Below, one piece after another: positions 33,131 through 47,500 of a stretch of 64,000 nucleotides of DNA. The stretch covers positions 15,781,798 through 15,845,797 of the forward strand of contig CM068590.1 of NCBI GenBank assembly GCA_035048485.1. The letters run 5' to 3'. The position numbers and the translations under genes were made by a program. Under the pieces are notes generated by a model. It was given only the letters and a program-made list of their open reading frames with translations, was not told where the DNA came from and ran no database searches. Every line of letters begins with the position of its first letter. The stretch's first letter is position 1. The DNA is from Pteria penguin. Taxonomy: Eukaryota; Mollusca; Bivalvia; Pterioida; Pteriidae.

Positions 33131-33914
33131 GGCAATGAATTTGTTTCGTGTAAATTGAACCAGAAACACAGAGCTTACGGCTTGTTAGTCTCTTCTCAGT
33201 TATTTTTAAGCAATATAAACTGTATCTTCATCTGATATTTTTTTCCTTACACCTGTTTTCATGATGTTATTTATTGACTTAACAAATATCACATACTAAA
33301 ATATCGTCAAAATAATTCCTATATGTAATACATTCCATGTGAGATGTCAGCTCTTTCTACCCTTTAAGTAATAATGTTTAGCCAGTCTAGGGTCACGTCT
33401 GCACTTAACGGCATATCATCTCCTAAAAGGGTAGTTAAGATGCAGTTACATTTCCAGGAAGATTTAAATGTTTTATCTAGTTTGTTGAGGTAGGAGAGAT
33501 CAACTTTCTTGTCATATTCATTTGTGCAATGTAAAAGTTTGATAACGCATGTTTTTAAAATTCATTATAGATACGTCTGTTGAAGCCAAAAAATTATATA
33601 CATATTAGTACTGCAGTGTATATTCATGATTGTATATATGTTGACAGTACTGTGATTTATAAAAGCCTTTATGACGATTAAGTCTCATCTATTCTTTGTG
33701 CACTCTGTATCATGTAACTTAAACAAATATTTTGTCTGATTTAATAAAAGAACACTCCAGTAAATGTCTCTCACACACACACACCTACACACACACACAC
33801 CCATCTGTACACCCTCTCACACAGACACACCCCCTCACACACACACACACCCTCACACACACACCCACATACACACACTTATGATGATAATAACAACAAA
33901 TAAATAAACAGTTG
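33131..33914 (+). other. Spacer ending in a CA microsatellite
   Basis: AT-rich without gene signal. Imperfect (CA)n at 33772-33868 with CACCC and CACAGACAC interruptions. Confidence 0.6.
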
Positions 33915-34695
33915 AGGATGGATATATAGATGGTAGACTATTCCCCTATCCATTTGATAAAGTCTAAGTGGATGGGAATCTATCCCCGTATTTATTACAT
34001 TGATTGATTATTGTTTAACGTCATTCCACGTTTATTTCACGTATATGGTGACGGCATCTGCTTGATGCATTGCATAGAAATTCTACCTTTGCAACAAACC
34101 CACTCGAAGAGGTGAGGGATCTTTTATGTGCCACGCCTACTGTGAAATGGGACCTCGGATTGTACTGTCTCATCCAAAAGACAGAACACCGGTGTGTCCA
34201 GGACTGAACTCGAACTCGGGACCTTTAGATCATTAGCCAAGCACTAAATCCACTAGGCCACGCCGGCTTCATATTTATTAGAAGTCAGATTAGATGGAGG
34301 TATATACCTAATCATGACTCAAGTCTGTATAAATGAGGAAATACTCCCCATCTAATAGATGAGTTCTGACTAGATGGGGTAATATTCCCCGATCTCTCTG
34401 ATGGAGTCTGTATGGATGGGGGAACGTTCCCCTATCTATCTCATGATATTCCCCTATCTGTCTGATGAAATCTTTATACTAGATGGAGGAATATTCCCCT
34501 ATCTTTTAGATTAAATCTTGACTAGATGGGGGAATATTCCCCTATCTATATTCACTTATCCTTTTCAGGAAGTCTGAATGGATAGGGGATAATTCTCCTA
34601 TCTGTTGGTGAAAAGTTGATACTTTTCATTCATCTGTATATATTGATCCCCAGAAAAAGGCCAGAAAAATTTTCCTTTTTTATTCTGTAACGCCA
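33915..34695 (-). repeat. Inverted copy of the GGGGAATATTCCCC minisatellite element
   Basis: The reverse complement of 34695-34590 matches the leader at 20140-20260, and units with ATTCCCCTATCTNTCTGAT follow. A SINE (33999-34269) is inserted within the array. Confidence 0.85.
33999..34269 (-). mobile_element. tRNA-derived SINE (family 1) inserted in the minisatellite
   Basis: On the minus strand: AAGCCGGCGTGGCCTAGTGG head, body with ACCGAGGTCCCATTTCACAG-like text and GCCGTCACCATATACGTGAA, ATCAATCAATG tail. It splits the GGGGAATATTCCCC array. Confidence 0.8.
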
Positions 34696-37285
34696 TAATT
34701 GTAATTGACAAAATTTGAAATAGAGTGCATCTGACTAAATCTAAATAGAAATATTGTTAAACATCTTTCATGTCGAAGAGAATGTGAGAATTAATTAAAG
34801 TTCAGTTACTATGAATGATACCATTTCAAAATAATGATGGGTTCAGTAAAGTTTGATATAAATGATTATAAAAACTTATCTTACGTTGTGTTTTCAAATG
34901 TTTATTTTTATAAGTGCAAAACAATGTAAAGATTACTACAAAGAAAGGAATATTGCTGGGCAACATTTAACATCTGGGAGGTCATAAAGTAACATTCGTC
35001 CCTACCCCATAGAAAATATTTTTAAGTAAATATTTTCCGCACTGTCTTATTAAATGGAGTCCGCTCTGTATACCCTGGGGTGCAGTAATATATACTCCAC
35101 TGAATACTAAACTAAATACTAGAGACTACGTCATATTGTTATACATACCTAGTCACCTGTATATTTATTGATTATCACCGGATTGACGGGTCTCTAAGCA
35201 ATTCGCATGAACATTGAAACAAAATCTAAAACAATATGCATTTCAACAGTGCAAGATAAACTACATGCCTTGAACTTCAGCTCTAATATCGTGTCAGTTT
35301 AGTGGTGATGTTGGTTTCAAGGGCTATCTCAATTCACGATGAAATTAAAATAAACAACATGGGTTATGGATAAATGCATATCATTTGTGATTTAACATCA
35401 ATAAATTGTGTATTATCAAAATGTAACCTGGATATATTATACACAGGCAAGCACTGACCTAACTGCGTTTCATAATGTTCAACCTCAGGTTGGACAATGA
35501 AATATCTGGTCGCACCCCTTCCAGACGAGAACATGTATATCATGTACTTCCTATTGCGGCTGTTGATTTCAACATTAAACCATCACACATGCCATTTTGT
35601 TAACAGTTCAATCTTTCTGCTCTTCATCAGTTTTATTCCTCGCATTATCTTAATCTTGGCAGATAATTTGCAAACAATTAGTTAATTCTTTAAATAACAT
35701 CAATGTTGAATGATTTTGTCAATATTATAAAAGAAATAAATATCATTTTATACTATGTGACTTTATTTGCAATACATTCAAGCAATTTCAAAACAGTAAT
35801 ATTTTCAAATATTCATATTCCACTTTAAACTTGTATTTTTCTTTCTATAAACGAATAATAAATGCTGTCATGGTGAGAAAATTTCCGGCATATCTGTGTA
35901 ATTTCTAACATTTTTTTGCGTTTATTTAAGATGGTTTTTATTATATTTTTTATATATTTCCCCTGGATTCCTAATTTTTTCTCGTGAAACATTTGTATTT
36001 TCGTCATGCAGAAGATGGTATAATACAGTTCTTCTTTTTTGTTTTAAAGAAAAGAACAATGAAAGTAAATTACAAGTGAAATTTTTTCCTCAGTTTTTTT
36101 CAGTTTCTGTATTGTATAAAAGAGTGAATATTCACAAGAGTTTGTTAATTTGTCTCTTTCAAAGAAACGTCCTTACTACACTTGGGAAATAGGTATACTG
36201 TAAAGTGCAAAACACAAAGTGGTTTTAGATCTATCACTTCAAAATTATACTGTTATCAAAGACTTGATGATAAAAGTACACTTATTGACTCCGGTAAGCA
36301 ACAGATGTAACCATGTGTTCATTTAATATAGACCAAAATATAAACACCTTCAGCTAAATCATATAAATTTATTTGGAAGTTTAACATAATCTAAAATTTT
36401 TATGTGAAACAGCATAAATGCATGACTAAAATATTGTCTAAAACTGATTCTTTCAAACATTCAAAACCTCCAGCTATACATTCTTTTAAACTTAGTAATA
36501 ATTTCATCTGTCAACGACCGAAGCCGATATAATTTTGGAAATCTTTATATTTGTAAACTTCAAATTTCAAATTTAAAATTGACAGACAAAATAGCGTTGC
36601 TGAACATGAAAAACAAAACTTTCGTAAATTTTGTTGTAAACAATAAATAGAAGTCTATCAATAATATTTATAGTTGTGTCCAACTTATAAGAGGCGTAAT
36701 TGTGTATGAATACTGCGATGGAATTGCCGAATGGTGTAATTTACCAAAAATGGTCTAATTGAATTGAAATTCTTTTAGTATTATAAAATCTAATAGTCAA
36801 GCTCTGCAAGAAGCATTCCACATAGATATAGAATAGACTTTATATGAAATTACACAACACATGGAGTTGAGGAAAAACGTTGCACTAAAGCATTTTCTTG
36901 GCATGTTGATTGCTGCAGTTTATCCCGCTTCATACATTGGACCATAGTGACGTCACAATGACGTCATGTTATGTTTTGGCAAGTTTTCTGCTACATTAAA
37001 TAATTGTGTATTCCATTAACACATGATAAAGTAGTACAATTAATGTACAAACATCAAATCTAAAATTACTTTTGAAATACGCTTAGTGGCCATGGAGATA
37101 TGACTTTGCTCAAGGTCATGTCACACTTTCCAATTATGGGAATCCATTATAACATATTATCTCTGAAGTACCATTACATTAGGATAAAAAACATTTGCAG
37201 TCTGGAAAAGATTTTGATAAAACTAAGCCTTAGATTTAAGGTGGTTTTTAAAGTTTAATCATGGAATATATTTGGAATCAGCACC
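34690..37285 (+). repeat. Older direct duplication, unit A
   Basis: Matches 38050-41035 in order: AATAGAGTGCATCTGACTAA, CATACCTAGTCACCTGTATA, GGTCGCACCCCTTCCAGACG, TTTAAACTTAGTAATAATTT, GACCGAAGCCGATATAATTT and ATATATTTGGAATCAGCACC. Many substitutions and indels make it much older than the 18-kb duplication. No exon was recognised inside. Confidence 0.85.
36948..36966. promoter_or_regulatory. Two CRE palindromes TGACGTCA, 11 bp apart
   Basis: TGACGTCACAATGACGTCA: two perfect 8-bp CREs with an 11-bp centre spacing, close to one helical turn. Missing from the paralogous position in unit B (~40830). No gene start was recognised next to it. Confidence 0.35.
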
Positions 37286-37287
37286 GA

Positions 37288-37800
37288 TGTGTATTAGCAC
37301 ATGTGTATTAGCCAAACTGCTCAGCCGTATTTGGTGTCAAATCTGCAGTTTTACCAGTAAATATGTGACGGAAGTGGAGGGGCCAGGCGGCGGGCCCGTT
37401 CTAATTCCACCACGGCATGCATCTATCATTAATTTAATTTCATTATACTTGTAGTATATAAGAATAAATCATAACGTTGGGAAATATTTTAGTAATTTGT
37501 AACACATTTTGTGACTAATTCCGTTTTTGCCTATGATTCAAATCGCTTATTCCTTCCGGATATCAGTACGAAACTCTCCGTGTAATTTTATCAAATAGTC
37601 TGCTTCTTATCAATAGCTTTTTAAGTGGAAGGCCTTGGTTAGCTTAGCAAAAAATTATATTATATTATATTATATTATATTATATTATATAATATTAGCA
37701 ATTATACTCGTATTTTACAGATAGTTAGTGTCTACTGGGCACAGACAGCTTCAAACCCACCCACCCCCCCTCCATATTCAAGTGTCTATTTTCCAGATAT
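37288..37800 (+). repeat. Dispersed repeat with TATAT/TATTA array, third member
   Basis: Shares TGTGTATTAGCCAAACTGCT, ATTTGGTGTCAAATCTGCAG, the GTAGTATATAAGA block and a TATTA-type array (37650-37697) with 11538-12115. It sits exactly where the older duplicated block 34690-37285 ends. Confidence 0.65.
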
Positions 37801-37814
37801 ATCTGGGTTTAACT

Positions 37815-38045
37815 GGGTTGGATTTCCACCTCCTATTTTTTGATGTTCTATTGTCCATAATGTCCAGATAAGATCTTTAAAATAGAGTTCCCTGCCTCAA
37901 TATACAGATAATTATTTTACCATATACTTAGGTGTTAAGCAACATTATCTGGAGAGGACAAGATTTATGAGGTCTATCGAATTTGTAGCATGAAAGTAAT
38001 TTGTGGTATAAAACTGCAGACACAATTGAATGTTCAGAGAATACT
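37815..38045 (+). repeat. Dispersed block shared with 19905-20140
   Basis: Same text and orientation as 19905-20140, from GGATTTCCACCTCCTATTTT to TTCAGAGAATAC, joined here to unit B of the older duplication rather than to the minisatellite. Confidence 0.75.
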
Positions 38046-38049
38046 CGAG

Positions 38050-41035
38050 TAATCCACAAAATTCGAAATAGAGTGCATTTTACTAATTCTAAATAGAAAT
38101 ATCGTTAAAAATCTTTAATGTTGAAGAGAATTTGAGAATAAAATAATGTTCGGTTACTATGAATGCTGTCATTTCAAAATAATGATGGATTCAGTAATAT
38201 ATGATATATGAATATGAAAACTTATCTTACGTTCTGTTTTCAAATGTTTATTTTTATAAGTGCAACAACCTTCTTTAACAGTGATCAAGTCATTTGCGGA
38301 AACTAAGATAATATCTCAAATCGAAACAGTTCTCAATAAAAGACTATTTAGCACTAAGTTCAATATCATAGATATTAAAACCCATTCTGAATTTTATCTA
38401 CTTACAAAGCAGTATTAATACTATTTTCTATGTAGTACGCCAGACCCGTATGTACACAATATCTATCTAACGTGTCAACATTATCATTAACTTTAGGGAT
38501 GCTTTGCAGATTCTCTTAAAAATGCAGGTTTAATCATAAAGACCTATCAGAATATTGAAACCCAACTAGATACTAGAGACTAAGTGATATTGTAATACAT
38601 ACCTAGTCACCTGTATATTCATTGAATACCACCGGCTGGAGGGGCCTCTAATCAATTCGCATAAAAATTGAAACAAAAGGAAAAACAATATGCATTTCAA
38701 CAGTACAAGATAAACCACATGCCCTGAACTCTAACTTTATTATACTGTCAGTTTAGTGGTGACGTGGTTTAAAGTGCTATCTAATTCACGATGAAATGAA
38801 CAGTAACAACATGGGTTATGGATAAATGCACATCATTTGTGACTTAACATAAATAAATTGTGTATTATCTACATATAACCTGAGTATATTATACACAATC
38901 AAGCACTGACCTAAATGCGTCTCATAATGTTCGACATCAAGTTGGACAATAAAATATTTGGTCGCACCCCATCCAGACGAGAACATGTAATATCATGTAC
39001 TTGCTATTGCGGGTGTAGATGTCATCTAAATTAGGCCCTTGAACTGAAGTTGATCTAACAATTTCAATACTTCAAATACCAATATATACATTTTCTTATA
39101 CATGTACTTACGTTTAACTTGATACCTATCTCAACTTGGGGATTTCCTCCATGTATGCATGTTCTTATATACATGTTTAATTATTCGTTTAATTTTATGT
39201 ACATTTTTATCATATTTATATATTTATTTGAATGGCAGGAATATTCAGTTTTAGATGTCATTTAAACAGATATTAAAATTTAATCAATTGAGTTGATTAC
39301 TGATTCGATATGAAAAACATAGATTTTGATTTATGATTTCAGCATATATGTTACTGTCCTCGTCATGAAATGTCTTGTTTTAAATTTTCTTGTTTCTGCT
39401 TATTAGTTAGGCTAGAGTTTTAAGACTTTTCAGCATGAACATAATTTATTATGAATGTAGTTGTGGTGTTGTTACCATGGTTATATCTTAAATCGATATA
39501 AAACACAGCAACCAGAAAACTATCACACGTGTCATTTTGATAACAGTTCACTCTTTCTGCTCTTCATCTGCTTTATTCCTCACATTCTTTTTTGATCTTG
39601 GCAGATAATTTGCAAATGATTAGTTAATTCTTTTTAAAACATCAATGTTGAAAGATTTTGTCAATATTATAAAAGGAATAGATATCATTTTATACGATGT
39701 GAGTTTATTTGCAATACATTCAAACAATTTCAAAACAGTAATATTTCCCAATATTCATATTCTCCAGTAAGCTTTTTTTCTATAAACGAATAAAAAATCT
39801 GTCATGGTGACAAAATATCCGGCATATCGGTGTAATTTCTAACATTTTATTGCGTTTATTTAAGATTCTTTTCTTTGCTTATTAATTTCCCCTGGATTTC
39901 TAATTCTTTTCTCGTGAATACATTTGTATTTTCATCATACAGAAGATAGTATAATACATAATACATTTTTTTTTTATCAAGAAAAGAATACTGAGAGTAA
40001 AATATATTTCTGTATTGTAAAAAAAGTAAAATAAATAAAAACTCACATAAGCCTTATTAGTATGATTCTTTTATGGAAAGGAGCTTAATAAGCATGGGTA
40101 ACAGCATACTGTAAAGTGCAAACCGCAAAGTGGTTTAAGATCTATCACTTGAGACTGAAAGACTTGATGATAAAAGTACACTTAATGACTCCGGTAAGCA
40201 ACAGATGCAACCATGTGCTCATTTTAATATAGGCCAACATATAAATACCTCACCTAAATCATATAAATTTATTGAGAAGTTTAACATTATGCAAATTTTT
40301 TATGTGAAACAGCATATGTGTATGACTTAAATATTTCAAACATTCAAAATCAATAGGAAAATATGTATGTTCCTCCAGCTATACATTCTTTTAAACTTAG
40401 TAGTAATTTACTCTGTCAACGACCGAAACCGATATGATTTTGGAAATCAGTATACTAGTAATCTTCAAATTTGAAATTTAAAATTAACAGACATTATAGC
40501 GTTGCTGAACATGAAACACTTTAGTTAATTTTGTTGTAAAGAATAAATAAAAACCTATCAATAATATATATAGCTGCGCCCAACTTACAATTGTGTATAA
40601 ATACTGGGATTCAATTGCTGAATGATGTAATTTACAAGAAATGGCCGAATTGAATTGAAATTCTATTGGTATTATGAAATCTAGAACTAAGTCTCAGCAA
40701 GAGGCATTTCAAATAGATATAGAACAATCTTTATATGAAATTACACAACAAATGGAGTTGAGAAAAAGGTTGCACTAAAACTTTTTTTCTTCGCATGTTG
40801 ATTGTTTATCCCGCTTCATAAAGTACATTGGGCCATAAAGACCTTGCTCAAGGTCATGACACACCTTCCAGTTATGGGTATCCATTATGACATAGTATTT
40901 GTGAAGTACCATTAGATTAGGATAAAGAATTACCATTGAAGTACATTCTGGAAGGGATATTGATAAAACTAACCCCTTTTTAAAAAATAATTAATAAAGT
41001 TTAAGCATATAATATATTTGGAAACAGTGCCGATG
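38050..41035 (+). repeat. Older direct duplication, unit B
   Basis: Paralogous to 34690-37285. It carries an extra ~500 bp near 39016-39510 not present in unit A. Ends at 41035, about 370 bp before the collagen-like promoter. Confidence 0.85.
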
Positions 41036-41403
41036 CACTGGCAATGCGACTGGTGATACCATCAGGAAATCCGCACATCAGAGGTTGTATCAATTCAGTG
41101 TTAAAAACTATAACATGTGATATATATCAGTTAAATGTATTGTAAAATTTATGGCACTTGAATAATGCGCAAGAAAGCGCCCTATTTGCAGTCTGAACTC
41201 GATTTTCAATCAAATCAACGGCTAATTTTAAATCGTGAAACGTGTAATAGAACCAGCATGAACGTTTGTCCATAAAGTAGGCTTTTGTCGTTATTTAACT
41301 CGTGATTATAAAAATATACTACATTGACCTGTCGTAGTAACAGATGAAAATAACGTGTAATTTTGCACTTGCTTATTTAGCCCAAAGCAGGAAACATTGC
41401 TCA

Positions 41404-41453
41404 TCCAATTGCATTGTAATGATAGTGCATGTAGAAGAATTTCTTTATAAATA
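41404..41453 (+). promoter_or_regulatory. Core promoter of the collagen C4-like gene (CCAAT and TATA)
   Basis: CCAAT lies at 41404-41408 and TATAAATA at 41446-41453, 82 nt before the ATG. Transcription would start near 41475-41485 if spacing is normal. The segment lies right of the older duplicated block 38050-41035. Confidence 0.55.
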
Positions 41454-41534
41454 TGCAGAACACTTGCATTTGAAACAACCTCTGTGCATCAACACCTCTT
41501 TCGCCTAATCTTAGTCATTTAAGGAATCAAGAGA

Positions 41535-41561
41535 ATGTCCGCCGTGATGTTTAAACTACAG
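41535..41561 (+). CDS. Exon 1 of the collagen C4-like gene (start codon, signal-peptide start)
   Basis: ATG at 41535 in context AGAGAATGT opens MSAVMFKLQ and ends before GTAAGC, a strong donor. It lies ~80 nt downstream of a TATA box. The next in-phase acceptor is at 44344. Confidence 0.8.
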
Positions 41562-44500
41562 GTAAGCTCTAGTTGTTACTGGTGCTGAATCTTTGTCTTT
41601 ATCACTTCTGTATATGGTTTGAGCTTCTATTTTGAAAAGAGGCACTACAATATGTCTCTATCGTGTTTGAAATCTACTTATTGCATGTTTTATGGTAGCT
41701 TTGCACTAATAAGAAATCATTTGCTGAGATGTTGATTTCTTTTTTTAAATGTACAGATAAGTGCAGCCCTAACATAAGTCATAGCATACACGTTAACGTG
41801 AAAAGTGGTCACGATGATTGCTTTAGGACACGCGCTAGGACCACTCGACGAGCCGAAAAAAATTCGCGGTATTATTATTTATTCCGATGTGCGCTAGGTC
41901 CAGTCGCGTGTTCCCGTGTTTGATTTTTTTATGTCGTAGTACGGATGAAGAAAATAAAATGGATTAAATTAAATTAACGAGAAAGTCCCCATATATACGT
42001 GAATACATGAATTTATAATTAAATATAAGGTTTTTATAACAAAAATTAGAACAGATAATAAAACAAATGAAATCACCATGTCGATATGCAGTAAGGTATT
42101 ACTGTTAAACTTCTTTTTTCAGTTCATACTATCGCGTGATCATTCTTTAAAGTTTGTTTTATTTATATATTAATTTATTAATGATTATATGTATTTATTT
42201 ATGTACATGTGTATTATCTATTTATAACTTTATTTTTTTAATTCTTATATTATTATTATCATTATAATCGGCATCATTATTTTCATTATTATTAGCTCAT
42301 ATATACGGCCATGTATTTAGATATACAATATATACAGCAATCTTCCTTCAAGTTCTTCTATATGTAAATGTAAAATATTAGTTCAAGCTGTAAGCAAACG
42401 AACGTGGCTGCCAAGAGCGTCCGTGCGACAGACAAACCTGCTATTTTTGCTTATCATGCCTATTTACCGATGGATACTTAGGGGATAAACGTACGCATTT
42501 GATTGTTTCCGACCGGTATACCATGGAAACACAGCCAGGAAAACAGTGCTTTTAACGGTATAACCACGGTATACCTGTCGAAAACAATCAAACACAGTAC
42601 GTTTATTCCTATTCTATTTTATTGTAACAAAAAATCGGGTTTTTCCCTCTTTAAAATTGTCCCAAAATTCCTTGTTGCTAGGGACGGATAGCGCAATGTT
42701 TAAAATTGTTCCAAGAAACGAATTGATATATAGTGCACTGACATAAGAAGTTTCTTCATTTTCATATTCTTAGATTTTTATGATTGAATTATTAATCACA
42801 AATTAATTCATACATGAGTGACTTGACGTCGCACTGTAAACAGCTGAACACGCAGTTTTGCTGTGGCGCGGAGAGATGAAAGGACACGCACTTGATGCTT
42901 GGAAACATATTGAATGGTGGTACGTTATGTACGTTGTCAGTTTTGTTGGTTCGACTTGATTGTAATAATAATGTGCACGTGAATGGTAGAACTTGCAAAT
43001 CGTCCTTGATACGAGACTTAAGATGGACGTTAAGAACACTGAACGAACTTGTAAAAGGCTCTATTTTTTATAGTAGGAGTTAGAGGCAATGTTGACAAAG
43101 ACGTACAATGTAGTTATACATTTGAGGACGATATATTGTGGTTAGACATGTCTGAACGCTAACGTGTGGACCAATCAGAATTGCCAAAACAAAACAAGTG
43201 AATTAGAAAATGGTATTACCCTTACCATCCCTTTTGACTACGAGTTATACTAGCTAGATAATATCATAGCATCACGGCAGGTGTAACCAGGCAGCATGAG
43301 ATGCTTCCTCCTTCATGGCGTCTGATCCTACCTGTCCTCACGGACATCTCTATATATCTCGTCTAGTAGATTTGATGTTTCTTATTGACTACCGCTCGGT
43401 ATATAATATCACATTCCTTTACATTATGAGCAAGATATACAATATTTTAAAACGCTAGAACGTAAATACAGACACTCCAATGCGCAAATGTGGATGATTA
43501 ATAAATATGTCCATTGAACTATTGGTTAAAATTCTTTAATGTTAGAAATATATCCGCCCCGTTTTGAATTCGCCCTCCAATCAGAGGGCGAAAAGGCTGA
43601 AAATAAATCGAGGGCAAAATTTTCCCTGTAGACAGTATCGCTGTCATGATTACTCATTCAAGAAATTAAGGAGAGATCAGTTTTAAAATAATGTAATCGG
43701 ATTCGTTGTTTCTTATGGTTTAAAAGCTTGAAAATTTTTAATAGATCAACTACAAAATTTGTTGAAAATTAAAGGCTGCAAAATAGTTACCGAAAATAAA
43801 CTTTTATACACAAGAGAAAGAAACGTTATTCTTTGCCGGACGCAGAATATCCAGGATTTGAGAAGCTGATTTTAGACTGCTGGTGGTGCTATTATCTATC
43901 TCTGTCAGCTAGTCAAAATTCTTCCAGTTCTTAGAAAAATATATTACTTGACTGAATTATTGTCCATCTGGCAACTGTAATGTTAACTTCTCCAAAAATT
44001 GTTCAACTTTTCAAAATAATTTATCTTTGACAAGTCTATGTATGGTAAATTGTCGAAATGACTCTTACATTAAAGTTAAGACTTTGCTCTGCATATATTT
44101 ATCGTCTAGATTTCCACCCTTAAGGCTTTGAGCTTAACCGATGAGACATAATTTGTCGAACTGCGCATATGGTGCACCAAATTAAAAACAAAAGTATTTA
44201 TGGTACTATATATATTATACTACTATCCATAACCTGCATAATGTGGTCAGTAAAATAGCATGTTTATTCGTTTAGTAAGTGTGACCATGATATAACATGA
44301 CAAAAAGTACCAATCATAAAATGATTTTGTTCTGTTTATTCTAGACGACACTTGCATTTCTGATTTTGGTTTTACCCTTCGCTGTGTCGGGGGATAGCAG
44401 TTGTGCTGAATTATCTGCATTCAGGAGACAATTGCAAGAGATGCGTAACAATATGCATACAGTGCAAAATGACATTGCAACGTTGAAGACCCAGAGTGTA

Positions 44501-47500
44501 CAAGGTATTATAAATCAGTTTAATGGGATATCATATTGATATTTCTGACGACAGTATTCAAAGTATAGTCGTCATTACCAAATTAAATGACCCGCAGCAT
44601 TAAATGGATTAATCCTATATTTCATATCATGCTTGATATAGGATAATTTTGCAGTTAAAAGTTTTGGTCATTTTATTGTGACATCACTATGCAAGCATTA
44701 ACGTCATAACGAAAAACCCGATAAAGAGTAGCATGTCTGGCATTTAGTCCCTTATATCATGTTTCATTGAAATAAATTCATCCAATGCAATTATCAGCAC
44801 AATTGTTACACACAGTATACGTGCATAATACCAATTAGAATTACAAACCACGTATGAATGTAAAAAGAAGACTTTGATTACATCTTATGTTAATCGTTTA
44901 ATACCTTGTCTATCATGTGGTGGTCCTGATACCGTTCCTCATTTTAATCGGATAAAAAAGAATAGTCCAGGTTTCAAATTACCACTAGTACTTAGTCAAA
45001 ATAAGAACTGATGTTCAGTTCCAGTCTTATGATATTTTTAACAGTATAGCAGTCTTTATAGTATACAAAGCTTGAAAGTGGTATATTATCAAGGTTCTTT
45101 TTGATTAAAGTATATAAGATAGTTTTATATAATGAATACCAGTTTTCAGTGTTTATGACCCAAAAAAAGATTTTTAATCTATTGTGAATTATTCAGAAAA
45201 TAAGGATTAACGTCCTCATGCATAGTTCTGTCTTTAACTGGGTTTTTGGTCTCTTGCTTGGTGTGCTTTTCAAAAATATATACTTATGATTTTCATCGTA
45301 ACTGCCTTGAGAACTACTGACGAAACGCACGCTGTTGAAATACGCATAAAGTGCATTTAATTAATACATCTATATATATTCTTGTACTCATTTGTACTGA
45401 CATGTGAACGGATATAAATATAAAAACATTCTGCAGGAAGCAGTGTCATATATACAAGATGGGGAAGAAAAACATGTCCCAGTAGTGCTGAACTGGTATA
45501 TTCAGGTAATATATGGTACATTATATTGAATTTGGTATATAACAGGCTCCGAAATTGAACAGATATTAGATAATAAGATAAAAGAAATTAATCATAAATA
45601 TGGTAAAAAAATCAAATATACGTTTCGATTAAAGATATTTATTTAATACATCATATTAATCCATCATTTTTGTAATTTGATAAGCAATCATCATCAAATT
45701 TGAGTGTTGCACGGCTGACTCATATTGTTGTGACTTTGTAATTTTATAGTTTCGATTTTTCCATTATCCAATTTTTCGTTATATGTTTATGACCAATCTA
45801 CTATGGTGACTTGTCGATCCCTGTTTCTCCTTAATGAGGATTATTTTAATAATTTTTAGAACGAGATCGTTTTATTTGTGCCGTCTCAAGCGATCATCAA
45901 ATTTGAGTGTTGCACGGCTGACCCATGCTGTTGTCACTTTATAATTTTATAGTTTCGATTTTGCCATTATCCAATTTTTCATTATATGTTTATGACCTAT
46001 CTACTATGGCAACTTGTCGATCCCTGTTTTTCCTTAAGGAGGATTATTTTAATAATTTTTAGACGGGACCATTTTATTTGTGCCGTCTCAAGCAATCGGT
46101 AGTTTCGATGTTGACCTGATAGTATCTCTAACCTCAAATCTACGCCATGCTATAGTACAGAGAAGACATCTTATATTTCGCGCAATGCCAACATAAAAGT
46201 AACATAAAAATGTACTATGATGTAATGATGTACCCAAAACGATATAGAAATGAAAATACACAAGATTACAGTTCGGTGTAACAATACACAGTATGTATCC
46301 GTTACGGAAATGGCTGAGTAGGTACGATTCAGAAATCTTAGCCAGATAGCGCTGCGCATCTTTTACCGTCTGTGATGTTATTGCTATTTTTAGATTGTGT
46401 CAGCGTTATTTAAATGTTTGTGATGTGATTGCTATTTTAGATTGGGTCAGCTACAAATAATGAAATTCAGATAGATAGCGTATGCTCATTTCAATACTTC
46501 AGGATATGGCTTAGTTTTATCATTTTATTGTCAAGTTGCGCAATAATAGTTTGTTTGCAGACTTAAGGTGTCTGAGGAACATTTCTGTCTGACAATGTGG
46601 TCAACAATAAATCACTAAGAGATCCGGATTTTCTACTATAGATATGATAATATGTGTTACAATAAAGGTTTAAAACATTTATTATTTTCAAACTTAGACG
46701 AATATAAGTGAAAGTCCCCGTCTATCTGTACCATGAGTACTTTAATAAAATGTATGTTCTTCGGATGTACCGCTTTTGTGGTGATTGTGAAAAACTTGGC
46801 AATTAAATTGGTCAACATCGGCGATTGAGTGACGATTGTCTCTTCAATTGATTGTTCTATGTTGTTACCGCAACTCTTTTTAAACCGAAATGGCTTTCTG
46901 ATATCGATGTTTATGCTTATTGCTGTTTGCTATTTATGTCCATGGTGAGTTTGTCATACATCTGAGTCAGATGTATTTTCTCCTTTCATTTAAAAAACTA
47001 AAATACAGGTTTCAATATATTTTTATGAGACTGAAAAATATCAATGCATTTACATTTAAATCGAAAGTCATAACCCCCTATACATTATTTCCGCAGAACT
47101 ACCACAATTCAATATTTCCACCGTAAACCCAACCTTATCTACATGTATTTGTAACCATATTCTTCCCTATTATTATAAACCCTGTGCTACAGAAATAATA
47201 TGATGTATGAAATTAAGGTGCTAGCGATATTGATAACATGCCAGTTAGTGTGTTCAAACTGCAAACAATTACCATCAAACAATTAAAATGTAAGCAAGAT
47301 ACTTGTACTACGTTTTCCCTATTAAAATGTTTTAATTCTACCAAATTAGCTAGTTACAATTTTTTGAGAACAGTAAATTTCCACCATGCATAACTTTGTC
47401 TTTAGGCGATTTATGAGTCTTTTTATTAGATTTTTGCACTTCTTGATATCTATTGAAATTGTAGAAATTCGCATCAGGTGCTCACAATTCATTTTGGTAT

